DNA from: Paracoccus sp. S3-43
Lineage (GTDB): Bacteria > Pseudomonadota > Alphaproteobacteria > Rhodobacterales > Rhodobacteraceae
Direction: 5' to 3'
NCBI RefSeq assembly: GCF_029027965.1
Contig: NZ_CP119082.1
Location: forward strand, 1,158,001-1,222,000
DNA: 64,000 nt
A program made the position numbers and the translations under genes. The stretch's first letter is position 1, and each line of letters begins with the position of its first letter. Below, one piece after another: positions 1 through 8,139 of the stretch. A model generated the notes under the pieces. That model saw only the letters and a list, made by a program, of their open reading frames with translations. It was not told the origin of the DNA and ran no database searches.

Positions 1-524
1 GGGGCGGCGGCGAACTGCGACGCGACCGTGCCCATCAGCGCGGCGTAGTCGCGATGGTCGGGGGTGACCGCGGCGCGGATCTCGTTCTTGTCCTCGCCGT
101 TGGTGTCGGTGCCGATGTCGATGCGGGCGACGAACTCGACGCCGTCGAGATCGCCAAAGCCGTTGATGCGGCGGCGCGCCTGCGCCTCGGGCGAGTTGTC
201 CTTGTCGGACACGCCGCGCGCCGAGTTGAGGATGCCGCGGATCAACCCGCGCCCCATGTTCGCCCAGTCCGGGCCCTTCGGGCTGTAGAGGCCGATCAGC
301 GACCAGACCTTGCGCCGGGCGTAGGGCCCTTCGAGCACCGTGTATTCGGCGTCCAGGTAGACGGCGCCGGTGGCGGCGCGGCGCGCCCAGCCTCCGGTCC
401 AGCCCTGCGAGGGGTCGTCGAAACCGCCGGGGCGGAGCGTCAGGCGCACCTTGGCGAGCGTGCCCTTGGGGATGACGTTGGTGTTGGATTGGGCGGAGTT
501 GAAGTCGTTCCAGGGTCCGGACAT
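1..524 (-). CDS. phage early protein, unknown function (partial, 3' end outside window)
   Basis: An open frame of 174 codons runs from an ATG at 524 to the left edge without a stop, so the protein is incomplete at its C-terminus. It begins MSGPWNDFNSAQSNTNV. An AAAGGAG ribosome site lies just upstream of the ATG. The body contains YTVLEGPYARRKVW and a later GDLDGVEFVARIDIG stretch. That layout resembles phage proteins of the DUF669/ssDNA-binding-associated kind that travel with RecA-like ATPases, but I do not recognise it firmly. It lies downstream of the ATPase gene on the same strand with a 101-base gap, which fits a phage replication or recombination operon. Function is inferred from context only. 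Confidence 0.6.
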   Translation of the reverse strand, partial: MSGPWNDFNSAQSNTNVIPKGTLAKVRLTLRPGGFDDPSQGWTGGWARRAATGAVYLDAEYTVLEGPYARRKVWSLIGLYSPKGPDWANMGRGLIRGILNSARGVSDKDNSPEAQARRRINGFGDLDGVEFVARIDIGTDTNGEDKNEIRAAVTPDHRDYAALMGTVASQFAAA

Positions 525-625
525 TGCGCGGCTCCTTTCAGTTGGAGGATGGGACGCGCAGCGGCGTCAGTGGGGAAAAGCCACTCCGGCGACCGGATCG
601 GGACACCGGGCGTGGCGAGAGGCGC

Positions 626-1501
626 TCAGCCATGGCTGGGCTCCTGCGCGGGGGCGGGATCGGTGGGCGTCACCGGCGGCCAGGTCAGACGTTCGGAGAC
701 CGGCGCCGCGGGGCGCTGGATCTTCTCCATCAGCCGGCCGAGATGCGGGGCCTCGACCCTGTCGAGGCGGCCGGAACGGTCCTTGGCCGGATAGCCCCAG
801 GGGTTCAGCGTCTGGCAGACGAAGGCGCGCTGCGGCTGGCCGCCCGGGTCCGGGATGTCGGCCATGGTGATGACCTGATCCACGATGCCCGGCAGTTCGA
901 GCCCGGTCTTGCTGCCGTCGATCTGCGGCTGGAAGACCTTGCGGTTGAAGTCGTCGAGCCGCTCGTCGAGGATGCCCACGAACCAGACATGCTTGCCGCG
1001 CGTGTGCTGCAGATGGGTCAGCCAGCCGATCATCTCGCGGCCATGCAGACCGTAGGCGCCGCGGATGTCGGGCTTGCCGGTCTTCTCGGAGAACGCTTCG
1101 GGCTGCCCACGGCACCACTGGAAGCAGAGCCGCCCGGCCACCGTGATCGAGTCGATGAAGACGGTCTCGTACTTCCCGATCACCGCCGGATCGCCGTAGC
1201 GCCCGCAGACCTCGTCGAAATGCGCCTGGCTGTAGGGCTGGTCCTCGCGCAGCGCCGGGTTCGGCCCGCCGATGAACACCGCGAAGTCGCGGCATTCCTT
1301 CCAGGTGCGGGGCCGGAGCGTGTCGATCTCCAGCCCCTCGACCGCCAGATCCCCGGCCTCGAGGTCGAGGAAGAGCGTGGTGGAGGCGTTCAGCGTCCAG
1401 AGCAGGCTGGTCTTGCCGATGCCGGACCGGCCGAAGATGACGCCCTTGATGCCCTTGCGCTGCGCGAGCCGTTCGTCGGCGCCGATGATGGGAAGAGCCA
1501 T
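626..1501 (-). CDS. phage AAA/RecA-like ATPase (AAA_24 type)
   Basis: The protein has 291 residues. A Walker A motif GRSGIGKTS lies at residues 24-32 (Lys30), and a Walker B-like strand ETVFIDS lies near residue 120. This is the layout of phage nucleotide-binding proteins of the AAA_24 family, thought to act in phage recombination or replication. I chose the ATG at 1501 over a longer reading because AAGGAGG precedes it and because it overlaps the stop of the upstream gene (TGATG), a sign of coupling. The last 30 residues are Pro/Thr-rich and look disordered. The next gene in the operon is the partial phage protein at the left edge. Confidence 0.8.
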   Translation of the reverse strand: MALPIIGADERLAQRKGIKGVIFGRSGIGKTSLLWTLNASTTLFLDLEAGDLAVEGLEIDTLRPRTWKECRDFAVFIGGPNPALREDQPYSQAHFDEVCGRYGDPAVIGKYETVFIDSITVAGRLCFQWCRGQPEAFSEKTGKPDIRGAYGLHGREMIGWLTHLQHTRGKHVWFVGILDERLDDFNRKVFQPQIDGSKTGLELPGIVDQVITMADIPDPGGQPQRAFVCQTLNPWGYPAKDRSGRLDRVEAPHLGRLMEKIQRPAAPVSERLTWPPVTPTDPAPAQEPSHG

Positions 1502-1797
1502 CACTGGCCCTCCTTCTTCAGCACCGCCGTGGCGGCGCGATCTGCGCCGACGCAACCCGCTTCGCGAGCGAGCTTGTAGAGCCGCTTCAGCGCATCGGCG
1601 CGTCGGTAGGCGGCCGTGCTCTCACGCTCCGCTTCCACGATCGCGAAGGCGATCTCGTCGACGCTCGCCTCGACGACCGGCAGCGGCTCGCGTGGCTCGT
1701 CACCGGCGCGCTGCGGGAGGGAGATGGTTTCGGGGAGGTCTTCGAGCGCGTAGCTCGCCTTGCGAAGACGGGTGATGTCGTCCGGCTGGTCCGGCAT
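1501..1797 (-). CDS. small phage protein, unknown function
   Basis: The protein has 98 residues and begins MPDQPDDITRLRKASYAL. It is charged and helical, with EIAFAIVEAERESTAAYRRAD in the middle and a KLAREAG segment after it. No family is recognised. A GGAG ribosome site lies nine bases before the chosen ATG at 1797. Its stop overlaps the start of the ATPase gene by one base, so the two are probably translated together. An in-frame start further upstream is possible but has no better ribosome site. Confidence 0.6.
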   Translation of the reverse strand: MPDQPDDITRLRKASYALEDLPETISLPQRAGDEPREPLPVVEASVDEIAFAIVEAERESTAAYRRADALKRLYKLAREAGCVGADRAATAVLKKEGQ

Positions 1798-1835
1798 GGC
1801 TTTTCTCCGTGAGATGAGGTGATCGAGGAGGCGCA

Positions 1836-2030
1836 TCACGCGGCCTCGCGGACGTCGGGCGCGGGCTCGGCGACGTAGATCGCCAAGAGCGGCGTCCCGT
1901 CGGCGTGGACGCCGGCGTCCTCGATCTGATAGTTGCGGTTGGGCTCGCAGACCTCGGTCAGCTCCCAGCGGCGATAGAGCCCCGGAAGACGCCTGAAATC
2001 CTCGAGCGACAGATCGGCAGTGCGGTTCAT
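1836..2030 (-). CDS. small phage protein, unknown function
   Basis: The protein has 64 residues and begins MNRTADLSLEDFRRLPGLY, followed by RRWELTEVCEPNRNYQIED. It sits between the sigma-like gene and the 98-residue gene, on the same strand, with short gaps on both sides. The ribosome site is weak (GAAAG, about ten bases upstream). No domain is recognised. Its position in an unbroken minus-strand series of early phage genes is the main reason to call it. Confidence 0.45.
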   Translation of the reverse strand: MNRTADLSLEDFRRLPGLYRRWELTEVCEPNRNYQIEDAGVHADGTPLLAIYVAEPAPDVREAA

Positions 2031-2114
2031 GCGTGTCTGCTTTCGGTTGGAGGGAAGGCGCTCGGGGCGCTCGAATGGGAAAAGCCACCGGCGGGACCGG
2101 ATCGAGACATCGGC

Positions 2115-2837
2115 TCAGGGGATTTCCTCGAGAGCGTCGTGCAGCCGGCGCATGGCGCGCTGGTAGCGCTTGCGGGCGGCGGCCTCGGTCAGGCCCAGTT
2201 CGACCGCGACCTCGGCCTGGGAGAAGCCCTCAATCGCCACGCGGATCACCAGCAGGGCGTCATCGCCGAGCAGCTTCCGCACGGCGCCGTTCAGCCGTGC
2301 GTACCCGGCCGCGCCGATCCCGCTGTCGCCGCTGTCCGCCACCTCGTCGGGGTTGGCGCCGCTGGCGAGATGTTCGCGTGCCTGGTCGCGCTGGCGCACG
2401 CGGATCATGTCGCGCTCGACGTTGCGCAGCACCGTGGCCGCGATCCAGTTGACGCGGCTGAGGTCGAGGCCGCGGATCGCCTCAGTGGTGCGCGCCAGAA
2501 CATCGGACGCGACCTCGTCGGCGGTGCCGAGCCTGCGCCAGATCGACCGGCGCCGGATGGCGTCGAGCCCGGGCCAGAGCGCCAGCAACAGCATCGTCAG
2601 CGCGCAGTCGGACGCGGGCCCGTCGCCCTGCGCCGCCTCGACCAGCGCGGAGAGAGCCCGGTTCTTCTGGCCCTGATCGCCGGTCCTGCGATGCAGACCG
2701 TCCAGCAGGGCCGCCGGATCCCGGAACGGTGTGAGGGCAGCCTGCGCACGCCGGACGTCGTCGAAACTGCGCTGGAAGTGAAGGTTGGAAGAAGAATGCA
2801 TGAGGTGATCACGGATCTCGTGCCACGCGATAGACAT
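2115..2837 (-). CDS. phage sigma-70-like (ECF-like) factor
   Basis: The protein has 240 residues. The C-terminal third reads as a sigma region 4 helix-turn-helix: DALLVIRVAIEGFSQAEVAVELGLTEAAARKRYQRAMRRL (residues about 190-230, described in parts). The middle segment (LSRVNWIAATVLRNVERDMIRVRQR) looks like sigma region 2. Such proteins occur in Rhodobacterales prophages next to the AAA ATPase and may direct phage gene expression; a plain HTH regulator is the alternative. The first 80 residues match nothing I know. The gene lies downstream of the Com-like gene and upstream of the early operon, so it is well placed to act as an early regulator. Confidence 0.65.
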   Translation of the reverse strand: MSIAWHEIRDHLMHSSSNLHFQRSFDDVRRAQAALTPFRDPAALLDGLHRRTGDQGQKNRALSALVEAAQGDGPASDCALTMLLLALWPGLDAIRRRSIWRRLGTADEVASDVLARTTEAIRGLDLSRVNWIAATVLRNVERDMIRVRQRDQAREHLASGANPDEVADSGDSGIGAAGYARLNGAVRKLLGDDALLVIRVAIEGFSQAEVAVELGLTEAAARKRYQRAMRRLHDALEEIP

Positions 2838-2936
2838 CGGACGCCTGCCTTGCGGCCAGGCGTCCGGCGCCTTCTCGTGGCCAGGTCAGGACGTCGCGCG
2901 TCTCTGCGATTTCAGGGGGTTGGGTGAATGCGCGCG

Positions 2937-3185
2937 TCAGCGCGCGGGTGCGGTCGCGTTGTTCAGCGAGCCGCAGCCGCGGCAGGTGGCCTGCACCGGG
3001 AAGCCCACCAGATACTCGTGCCCCCGCGCGAAGCGCAGGTGCATTCGGCCGTCCCGGCAGACGCCGAGCAGCTTTTCACAGCGCGTGCAGCGCCATTCCG
3101 ATTTGTGGGCGGTGGTGGGCTTGGTCGTCGCGGCACCGGACCAGTTCGTCGGGGCTGCCTGGCGCGAGGGGAAGGGAGTCGGCAC
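2937..3185 (-). CDS. Com-like zinc-finger regulator (phage)
   Basis: The protein has 82 residues, with WRCTRCEKLLGV near residue 31 and TCRGCGSLNNATAP near the C-terminus. Two CxxC pairs about 35 residues apart, the first followed by LL and the second by GSLN, are the pattern of the phage Mu Com family. Those proteins bind mRNA or DNA and control modification genes. The start is a GTG at 3185 with GGAG upstream. It is the first gene of the left-hand phage block. No mom-like partner gene is visible, so the target is unknown. Confidence 0.65.
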   Translation of the reverse strand: MPTPFPSRQAAPTNWSGAATTKPTTAHKSEWRCTRCEKLLGVCRDGRMHLRFARGHEYLVGFPVQATCRGCGSLNNATAPAR

Positions 3186-3229
3186 TGGATTGCTCCTCTA
3201 TGTGGAGCCCTTCCAGTAATCAGCGGTTT

Positions 3230-3274
3230 GTTAGACCGTCCCCCGTCGCATGTTAGACCGTTGTTAGACGGTCT
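3230..3274. repeat. three GTTAGACSGT direct repeats plus hairpin
   Basis: Copies lie at 3230-3239, 3252-3261 and 3263-3272; the third differs by one base. The last two form an inverted pair (AGACCGT at 3255-3261, ACGGTCT at 3268-3274) that overlaps the stop codon of the 747-residue gene. No T-run follows on either strand, so a simple terminator is unlikely. A protein-binding site between the two minus-strand genes is possible. Confidence 0.5.
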
Positions 3275-5507
3275 CTTCGACCCGGGCTTCGGCGACGCCT
3301 TCCGTCGGCGGCGCATCAACCAGCAGGCGCCAGTATCCTCGTTTGGAACCTGCGCCGATGTAGACGTCGCGGATGCTGTCCCAGGTCTCCTTCCGGAATG
3401 CCTGCTGGGGGCTGCGCGATCCCAGCCCGTCCATCAGATGCTTGACCTGGACATCGGGGCTGCCGGTCTTCTCGGCGGCGACCAGACGATCGAACAACGT
3501 GATCTGATCCGCGCCCGTCAGTGCCAGAGGAGCCTTGCCGGGGATATGCAACGTCGCCGATTGCGTCCCCGACCGGAGAACCTGCGGCGTCGCGCCGCCG
3601 CGCGCCAGCGAGCGGTTGGTCCGATAGGCGAGTTCGAGCGCGTCCCTGGAGACGAGGAGATCGTCAGCGCCGGGAGACAGGCAGGAAAGTACTTGGACGA
3701 TGAGGTTCGGACCGAGATATGCGGGTCCGTCAGCGCTGGCAGACAGTACGATGCCGACGCCGGCCGCGTTCCGCGCGCGCATAAGCTGATCAAGGCGAGA
3801 AATCGTCTTGAGGTCATGAAGGCGGCGCGCGAAGTAGATCGGTACATCGGCGCCATCGATCCGCATGGACCCCAGCAACGACAGGTCAGGATCGAGCACC
3901 TGCGCCGCCGATTTGTTCAACATCGGTTTCAGAAGCCCGACCACCGTTTCGTGCAGCCACTCGCGGTTGATCTCGTACATCTCGAGATCCGACGTCGGCC
4001 TCAGTCCTCCGTCCTTGCCGAAGGCGCCGACAATTCGCGACATGCCCTCGATACCGGATGGCTTGACAGCAGCTTCGCCGCCCATGTCGTCATCGTCGAT
4101 CAGCACGATGTCCTGCCGCCCCCGCCGGTCGAGAAGACCGCCCTGAATCATGCGATCCGGATCGAGACCGAGTTCGCGCAGATGCTCTCCGCCGACATCG
4201 TCTTCAGTTCGGTCGTGAAGCATGACCAGCTGGGGGAAAATCCCACGCAGGTCGGTGGTCTCGATCTGCTTGAATGCACTGAGAATGCCCCAAGCATCGA
4301 GCAGCGCGAACCCGAGGTTCCGCTCATCCGGATCCTTGTTGCTTTGAAGATTGCAGCTCTTTGAACCAGAAATGGTGATGTTGAGCGTCCGCACCTTGTC
4401 GTCACCGACGCGATTGTAGGTGACGGCAATTCCCACGCGGCTGAAGCCATCGGCGCGCCGGAAGATGTTGTTAGGCTTGAGGTAGCGGTCGGCGACTTCC
4501 TCGATATCATCATCCGCCGCCACCTTCAGAAGGAGCTTTCGGCTCCAGGAGCCAAGCCGGATTTCGGCCTCAAGGACGCGGGCGGCGGTGATCTCGTAGC
4601 CGGACACACGAGGCAGATCGAGCCGCAGAGAACTGCGAAAGCGCGAAAGGTTGTAGCGCTTCCACGTCAGCGGTTTCTGTGACACGTCGTGGCCGAGTGC
4701 TTCCTCGGCGAACGACCCGGCAACGCCCTGTCGAACCACCGAGCTATCCGCGCAGACCTCGATCTGTCGGATCGCGGGTGTGTAGATGAGCGTCGCCTCG
4801 TTCGGCGGACGATAATATATCGTCCCGCGGCGCCCGTCGTTCCGGTGGTCATGGACGCTCGACAGCGGCCCGCCATGGCGAACTATCAGCATGATCGACG
4901 CGGGATGCGCGGGTGTGGCTGGCAGATCGAGCGCCTTGACTGTGCAGGCCGTCTTGAGCTGAAGGACCTTCGTGATCTTCCCGGCGAGAGCGATCTCGTC
5001 GATTACCCCCGAGTTGAGGTTGACCGCCTTTTCGAGTTCCACTTCGAAGGCATCGTACAACTTGCCGTAGTCTCTGAACTTCCTTGCGAAATGGAAACTC
5101 TCGGCATCCTCGAATGTCTGGCGGGCGTTCAGGAAGGCCCAGATGCTCTTGCAGAGCGGATCGGGTTGCCGATCGAATTCGAGCGATTGCTCGTCGGTGA
5201 GTTGCTGTTCCGTGATGGCCGTGAGGGAGTCGATGCCCTTGCCTTCTGCCAACGCAAGGACGCGACGGGATCGCTGCTCTGCGGGCCGCAACTCGTCCGG
5301 GTCGTACTCCGACAAGGTCTGAAGCAGGCCTTGCCGAAACTCATTCACCGCCTCTTCATCTGCCGGGTCGGGAAGCTCGGCAGGAAGGCCGAAATCGGGC
5401 TCGTTCTCGCCCTCCCTTACCGCGAGGACCGCTCTCGCAAGATCAACGCGGGCATCCTCGATCAGGCAGTGAACATGCGGACCGATCGGAGATGCTTTGC
5501 GCGCCAT
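3264..5507 (-). CDS. large protein of unknown function beside recombinase cassette
   Basis: The protein has 747 residues and starts MARKASPIGPHVHCLIEDARVD; the start at 5507 has GAGGT before it, and the longer upstream reading has no support. Acidic and mixed alpha/beta segments alternate, for instance IMLIVRHGGPLSSVHDHRND near residue 220 and RQDIVLIDDDDMGGEA near residue 450. The latter resembles a metal-binding acidic loop, but no known fold is assigned. The C-terminal 150 residues (DLLVSRDALELAYRTNRSLA onward) look like a separate domain. It is transcribed divergently from the DUF2924-recombinase cassette, with a 189-base gap. It could be a defence or element-maintenance protein, but that is a guess from location. 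Confidence 0.7.
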   Translation of the reverse strand: MARKASPIGPHVHCLIEDARVDLARAVLAVREGENEPDFGLPAELPDPADEEAVNEFRQGLLQTLSEYDPDELRPAEQRSRRVLALAEGKGIDSLTAITEQQLTDEQSLEFDRQPDPLCKSIWAFLNARQTFEDAESFHFARKFRDYGKLYDAFEVELEKAVNLNSGVIDEIALAGKITKVLQLKTACTVKALDLPATPAHPASIMLIVRHGGPLSSVHDHRNDGRRGTIYYRPPNEATLIYTPAIRQIEVCADSSVVRQGVAGSFAEEALGHDVSQKPLTWKRYNLSRFRSSLRLDLPRVSGYEITAARVLEAEIRLGSWSRKLLLKVAADDDIEEVADRYLKPNNIFRRADGFSRVGIAVTYNRVGDDKVRTLNITISGSKSCNLQSNKDPDERNLGFALLDAWGILSAFKQIETTDLRGIFPQLVMLHDRTEDDVGGEHLRELGLDPDRMIQGGLLDRRGRQDIVLIDDDDMGGEAAVKPSGIEGMSRIVGAFGKDGGLRPTSDLEMYEINREWLHETVVGLLKPMLNKSAAQVLDPDLSLLGSMRIDGADVPIYFARRLHDLKTISRLDQLMRARNAAGVGIVLSASADGPAYLGPNLIVQVLSCLSPGADDLLVSRDALELAYRTNRSLARGGATPQVLRSGTQSATLHIPGKAPLALTGADQITLFDRLVAAEKTGSPDVQVKHLMDGLGSRSPQQAFRKETWDSIRDVYIGAGSKRGYWRLLVDAPPTEGVAEARVEETV

Positions 5508-5661
5508 GAACTTACCTCGATGAACTACTACTCTTGATTGATTCAACCTGCGATAATCATGGACAAATCCGTGATCGGCAAGTCCTGATGTTCTCGCCTC
5601 GTTCGCATTTCCGCATCCGGTTCCGCTGAGATGTCCCACCTCGGACGGCTGGGTGGCTTTT

Positions 5662-5682
5662 GATCGGTAAGCAACACCGATC
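5662..5682. promoter_or_regulatory. inverted repeat before the recombinase cassette
   Basis: Perfect arms GATCGGT (5662-5668) and ACCGATC (5676-5682) are separated by seven bases and end 14 bases before the first plus-strand start codon. The position suits an operator for the cassette. No binding protein is known, though the HTH-like last gene of the cassette is a candidate. Confidence 0.35.
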
Positions 5683-5696
5683 ACGGCTACCGAGAC

Positions 5697-5900
5697 ATGA
5701 AACGCCCCAATCCGCTCCCGCCCGACCAGATGACGCCCGCAGAGCGCCGCGCCGAGCTGTGCGGCCTGCTGGCGCTCGGGCTGGTTCGGTTGCGGATGCG
5801 GGATGGGGGCGAAGTATCTGACAAAACTGGAGAACGTTGCCTACACTATCCGCCTGACCAATGCCGTCATGCAACTCCAACTCACCGGAGAATTGCATGA
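5697..5900 (+). CDS. conserved small protein of DUF2924-recombinase cassettes
   Basis: The protein has 67 residues and begins MKRPNPLPPDQMTPAERRAE, followed by a hydrophobic LCGLLALGLVRLR helix. I recall closely similar small proteins directly upstream of DUF2924 genes in many alphaproteobacteria, so it is probably real. Its stop overlaps the next start (ATGA-like, four bases). No catalytic residues are visible; a role in regulating or helping the cassette is inference. Confidence 0.65.
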   Translation: MKRPNPLPPDQMTPAERRAELCGLLALGLVRLRMRDGGEVSDKTGERCLHYPPDQCRHATPTHRRIA

Positions 5901-6352
5901 ACAAGCCCGATCCCATCCCCGCGCGCCTGGCCGCGCTCAAGACCACGCCGACGCCCGACCTGAAGAAACAGTGGCGCGACCTGTTCGACAGCGAGCCGCC
6001 ACCGTTCAACCGTCGCTACCTCGAGTCCCGTCTGGCCTACCGCATCCAAGAACTGGCCTATGGCGGGCTGAGGCCGGAGACGATCCGGCGCCTTGAGCGG
6101 CTGGGCGAGGAACTGGACGGCGGCGACAGCAAGAAGCGTAGCATCCGCGCCGATCGCGACCGCCCGATCACCGGCACGCGGCTGCTGCGAGAGTGGCAAG
6201 GTGTCGAACAGATCGTCACCGTCACCGCCGATGGCTTCGAGTGGCAGGGTCGGCCCTACAAGTCGCTGTCCGCCATCGCGCGGGCGATCACCGGCACGCG
6301 CTGGAACGGCTGGGTGTTCTTCGGGCTCAAGAACCACAGGGGGCGGACATGA
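5897..6352 (+). CDS. DUF2924 domain protein
   Basis: The protein has 151 residues. The typical DUF2924 signature is seen in FNRRYLESRLAYRIQELAYG (about residues 34-53) and in WQGRPYKSLSAIARAITGT near the C-terminus, which is the usual ending of the family. GGAG lies upstream of the chosen ATG at 5897; a longer reading from 5861 lacks one. The family has no proven activity but is nearly always followed by a large serine recombinase, as here, with a four-base ATGA overlap. A DNA-binding accessory role for the recombinase is inferred from that pairing. Confidence 0.85.
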   Translation: MNKPDPIPARLAALKTTPTPDLKKQWRDLFDSEPPPFNRRYLESRLAYRIQELAYGGLRPETIRRLERLGEELDGGDSKKRSIRADRDRPITGTRLLREWQGVEQIVTVTADGFEWQGRPYKSLSAIARAITGTRWNGWVFFGLKNHRGRT

Positions 6353-7674
6353 CGAAGCCGCCGGATAAATCGAAGGTCGTCCGCAAGCTGCGGTGTGCCG
6401 TCTACACCCGGAAATCCTCCGAGGAAGGGCTGGAGCAGGAGTTCAACTCGCTCCACGCCCAGCGCGAGGCATGCGAAGCCTACATCGCCAGCCAGCGGTC
6501 GGAAGGGTGGGTGCTGGTCCGCGGTCAGTATGACGACGGGGGCATCTCCGGCGGCACGCTGGAACGGCCCGGCCTGAAGCGGCTGCTGGAGGACATCGAG
6601 GATGGTCTGGTCGATGTGGTGGTGGTTTACAAGATTGACCGGCTCAGCCGCTCGCTCGCCGACTTCGCCAAGCTGGTCGAGGTGTTCGACCGGAACGGGG
6701 TAACCTTCGTCTCGGTCACGCAGTCGTTCAACACCACCACCTCCATGGGGCGGCTGACCCTGAACATCCTGCTCTCGTTCGCCCAGTTCGAGCGCGAGGT
6801 GACGGCCGAGCGCATCCGCGACAAGGTCGCCGCCAGCCGGAAGAAGGGCATGTGGATGGGCGGGGTGCCGCCATACGGCTACCGCGTCGAGAACCGGAAG
6901 CTGGTCGTCGACGAGGAAACCGCCGCGCATGTCCGCTGGATCTTCGCCCGCTTCCTCGAGATCGGGTCCTGCACGGAACTGGCGCGGGAGGTCGGCGCGC
7001 GCGGCATCCGCACGCCGCGCGGCAACCCGATCGACAAGAAATACATCTATCGGATGCTCAGCAACCGCGCCTACATCGGTGAGGCGGTCCACAGGGGCGA
7101 GAGCTATCCCGGCGAGCACGAAGCTATCATCGACCGCGAGACGTGGGACAGTGTCCATGCAATCCTGCAGGAGAGCCCCCGGAAGCGCGCCGCCCGCACA
7201 CGCGCCGACACGCCCGCACTGCTGAAGGGGCTGCTGTTCGGCCCAGATGGCGCCGCCTTCTCGCCGACGCATACCCGCAAGGGCGACAGGCTCTACCGCT
7301 ACTATGTCAGTCAGACGGTGTTAAAGCACGGCGCCGGATCGTGTCCCGTCGGCCGTGTGCCTGCGGGCGAGATCGAGGCCGCCCTCATCGATCAGATCCG
7401 CGCCGTGTTCCGCCAGCCCGAGATCGTTGCGGGAACGTGGAAGGCGGCGCGTGCCCACGCCGACGACGTCTCCGAGGCCGATGCCCGCGCGGCCTTGCAG
7501 CAGATCGACCCGCTTTGGGACGAACTTTTCCCCGCCGAACAGGCACGCATCGTCGCGCTGCTGGTCGAGCGAGTCGAAGTCGGCACGCAAGGAATGAATG
7601 TCCGCCTGCGCGTCGACGGGCTCGGCAGCCTCGCGCGCGAGATGCTGGCCGGCGGCATCGAGGCGGCCGCATGA
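6349..7674 (+). CDS. large serine recombinase
   Basis: The protein has 441 residues. The resolvase domain holds the nucleophile motif YTRKSSEEG (Ser23), then DDGGISGGTLERPGLKRLL and YKIDRLSRSLADF. A recombinase domain follows (about residues 190-290, with GVPPYGYRVENRKLVVDEE and NKAYIGE-like NRAYIGEAVH). The zinc-ribbon part (RLYRYYVSQTVLKHG) lacks the usual cysteine pairs, and the C-terminal coiled coil is short, so the protein is smaller than typical integrases of about 500-550 residues. It catalyses strand exchange at att sites for an integrative element. The start overlaps the DUF2924 stop (ATGA). No att pair is obvious in the window. Confidence 0.9.
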   Translation: MTKPPDKSKVVRKLRCAVYTRKSSEEGLEQEFNSLHAQREACEAYIASQRSEGWVLVRGQYDDGGISGGTLERPGLKRLLEDIEDGLVDVVVVYKIDRLSRSLADFAKLVEVFDRNGVTFVSVTQSFNTTTSMGRLTLNILLSFAQFEREVTAERIRDKVAASRKKGMWMGGVPPYGYRVENRKLVVDEETAAHVRWIFARFLEIGSCTELAREVGARGIRTPRGNPIDKKYIYRMLSNRAYIGEAVHRGESYPGEHEAIIDRETWDSVHAILQESPRKRAARTRADTPALLKGLLFGPDGAAFSPTHTRKGDRLYRYYVSQTVLKHGAGSCPVGRVPAGEIEAALIDQIRAVFRQPEIVAGTWKAARAHADDVSEADARAALQQIDPLWDELFPAEQARIVALLVERVEVGTQGMNVRLRVDGLGSLAREMLAGGIEAAA

Positions 7675-8057
7675 ACCGCAGCACGCCGATCCCGGAGACT
7701 GTGACGCTCCACGTCCCGTTCCGGATCGTGAAGCGTGGCGGGAAGAAGGAGATGCAGTTGCCCGAGGGCGCCACGCAATCGCAGCGTACTGACAGCACGC
7801 TGGTCAAGGCGCTGGCCCGTGCGTTCCGATGGAAGCGGATGCTCGAGTCGGGCGAATACGCCACCATCGCCGAACTGGCCGAACGAGAGGGCATCGCGCC
7901 CTCCTACATGACCCGCGTCCTACGGCTCACGCTGCTCGCGCCTGACATCATCGACGCGATCCTGGACGGGAAGCAGGGGCCGGAGGTGACGCTCGCGCAG
8001 GTGCTGGAGCCGTTCCCGCTCACATGGCAGCATCAGGCGCTGCATTTTTCTCTGTAG
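7671..8057 (+). CDS. conserved HTH-like protein of recombinase cassette
   Basis: The protein has 128 residues. The segment YATIAELAEREGIAPSYMTR (about residues 62-81) is a clear helix-turn-helix, followed by VLRLTLLAPDIIDAILDGKQ. This arrangement is the usual last gene of DUF2924-recombinase cassettes. It may regulate the cassette or act as a directionality factor; neither is shown here. It overlaps the recombinase stop (ATGA). The C-terminus after LTWQHQ looks shorter than I expect, close to the junction with the restriction island. Confidence 0.75.
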   Translation: MNRSTPIPETVTLHVPFRIVKRGGKKEMQLPEGATQSQRTDSTLVKALARAFRWKRMLESGEYATIAELAEREGIAPSYMTRVLRLTLLAPDIIDAILDGKQGPEVTLAQVLEPFPLTWQHQALHFSL

Positions 8058-8108
8058 GAAGAAAACTGCGCTTTGAAGGATTGACTCGAGGGACGGGCTC
8101 GCATAGAT

Positions 8109-8130
8109 CTCTGTAAATCGCCTTACAGAG
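8109..8130. promoter_or_regulatory. dyad overlapping the ribosome site of the restriction operon
   Basis: Arms CTCTGTAA (8109-8116) and TTACAGAG (8123-8130) flank a six-base centre. The right arm contains the GAGG that precedes the first start codon at 8140. It could be a repressor operator, or an RNA hairpin that hides the ribosome site. Control of restriction operons at this step would be sensible, but is inferred. Confidence 0.4.
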
Positions 8131-8139
8131 GATTCTTTC

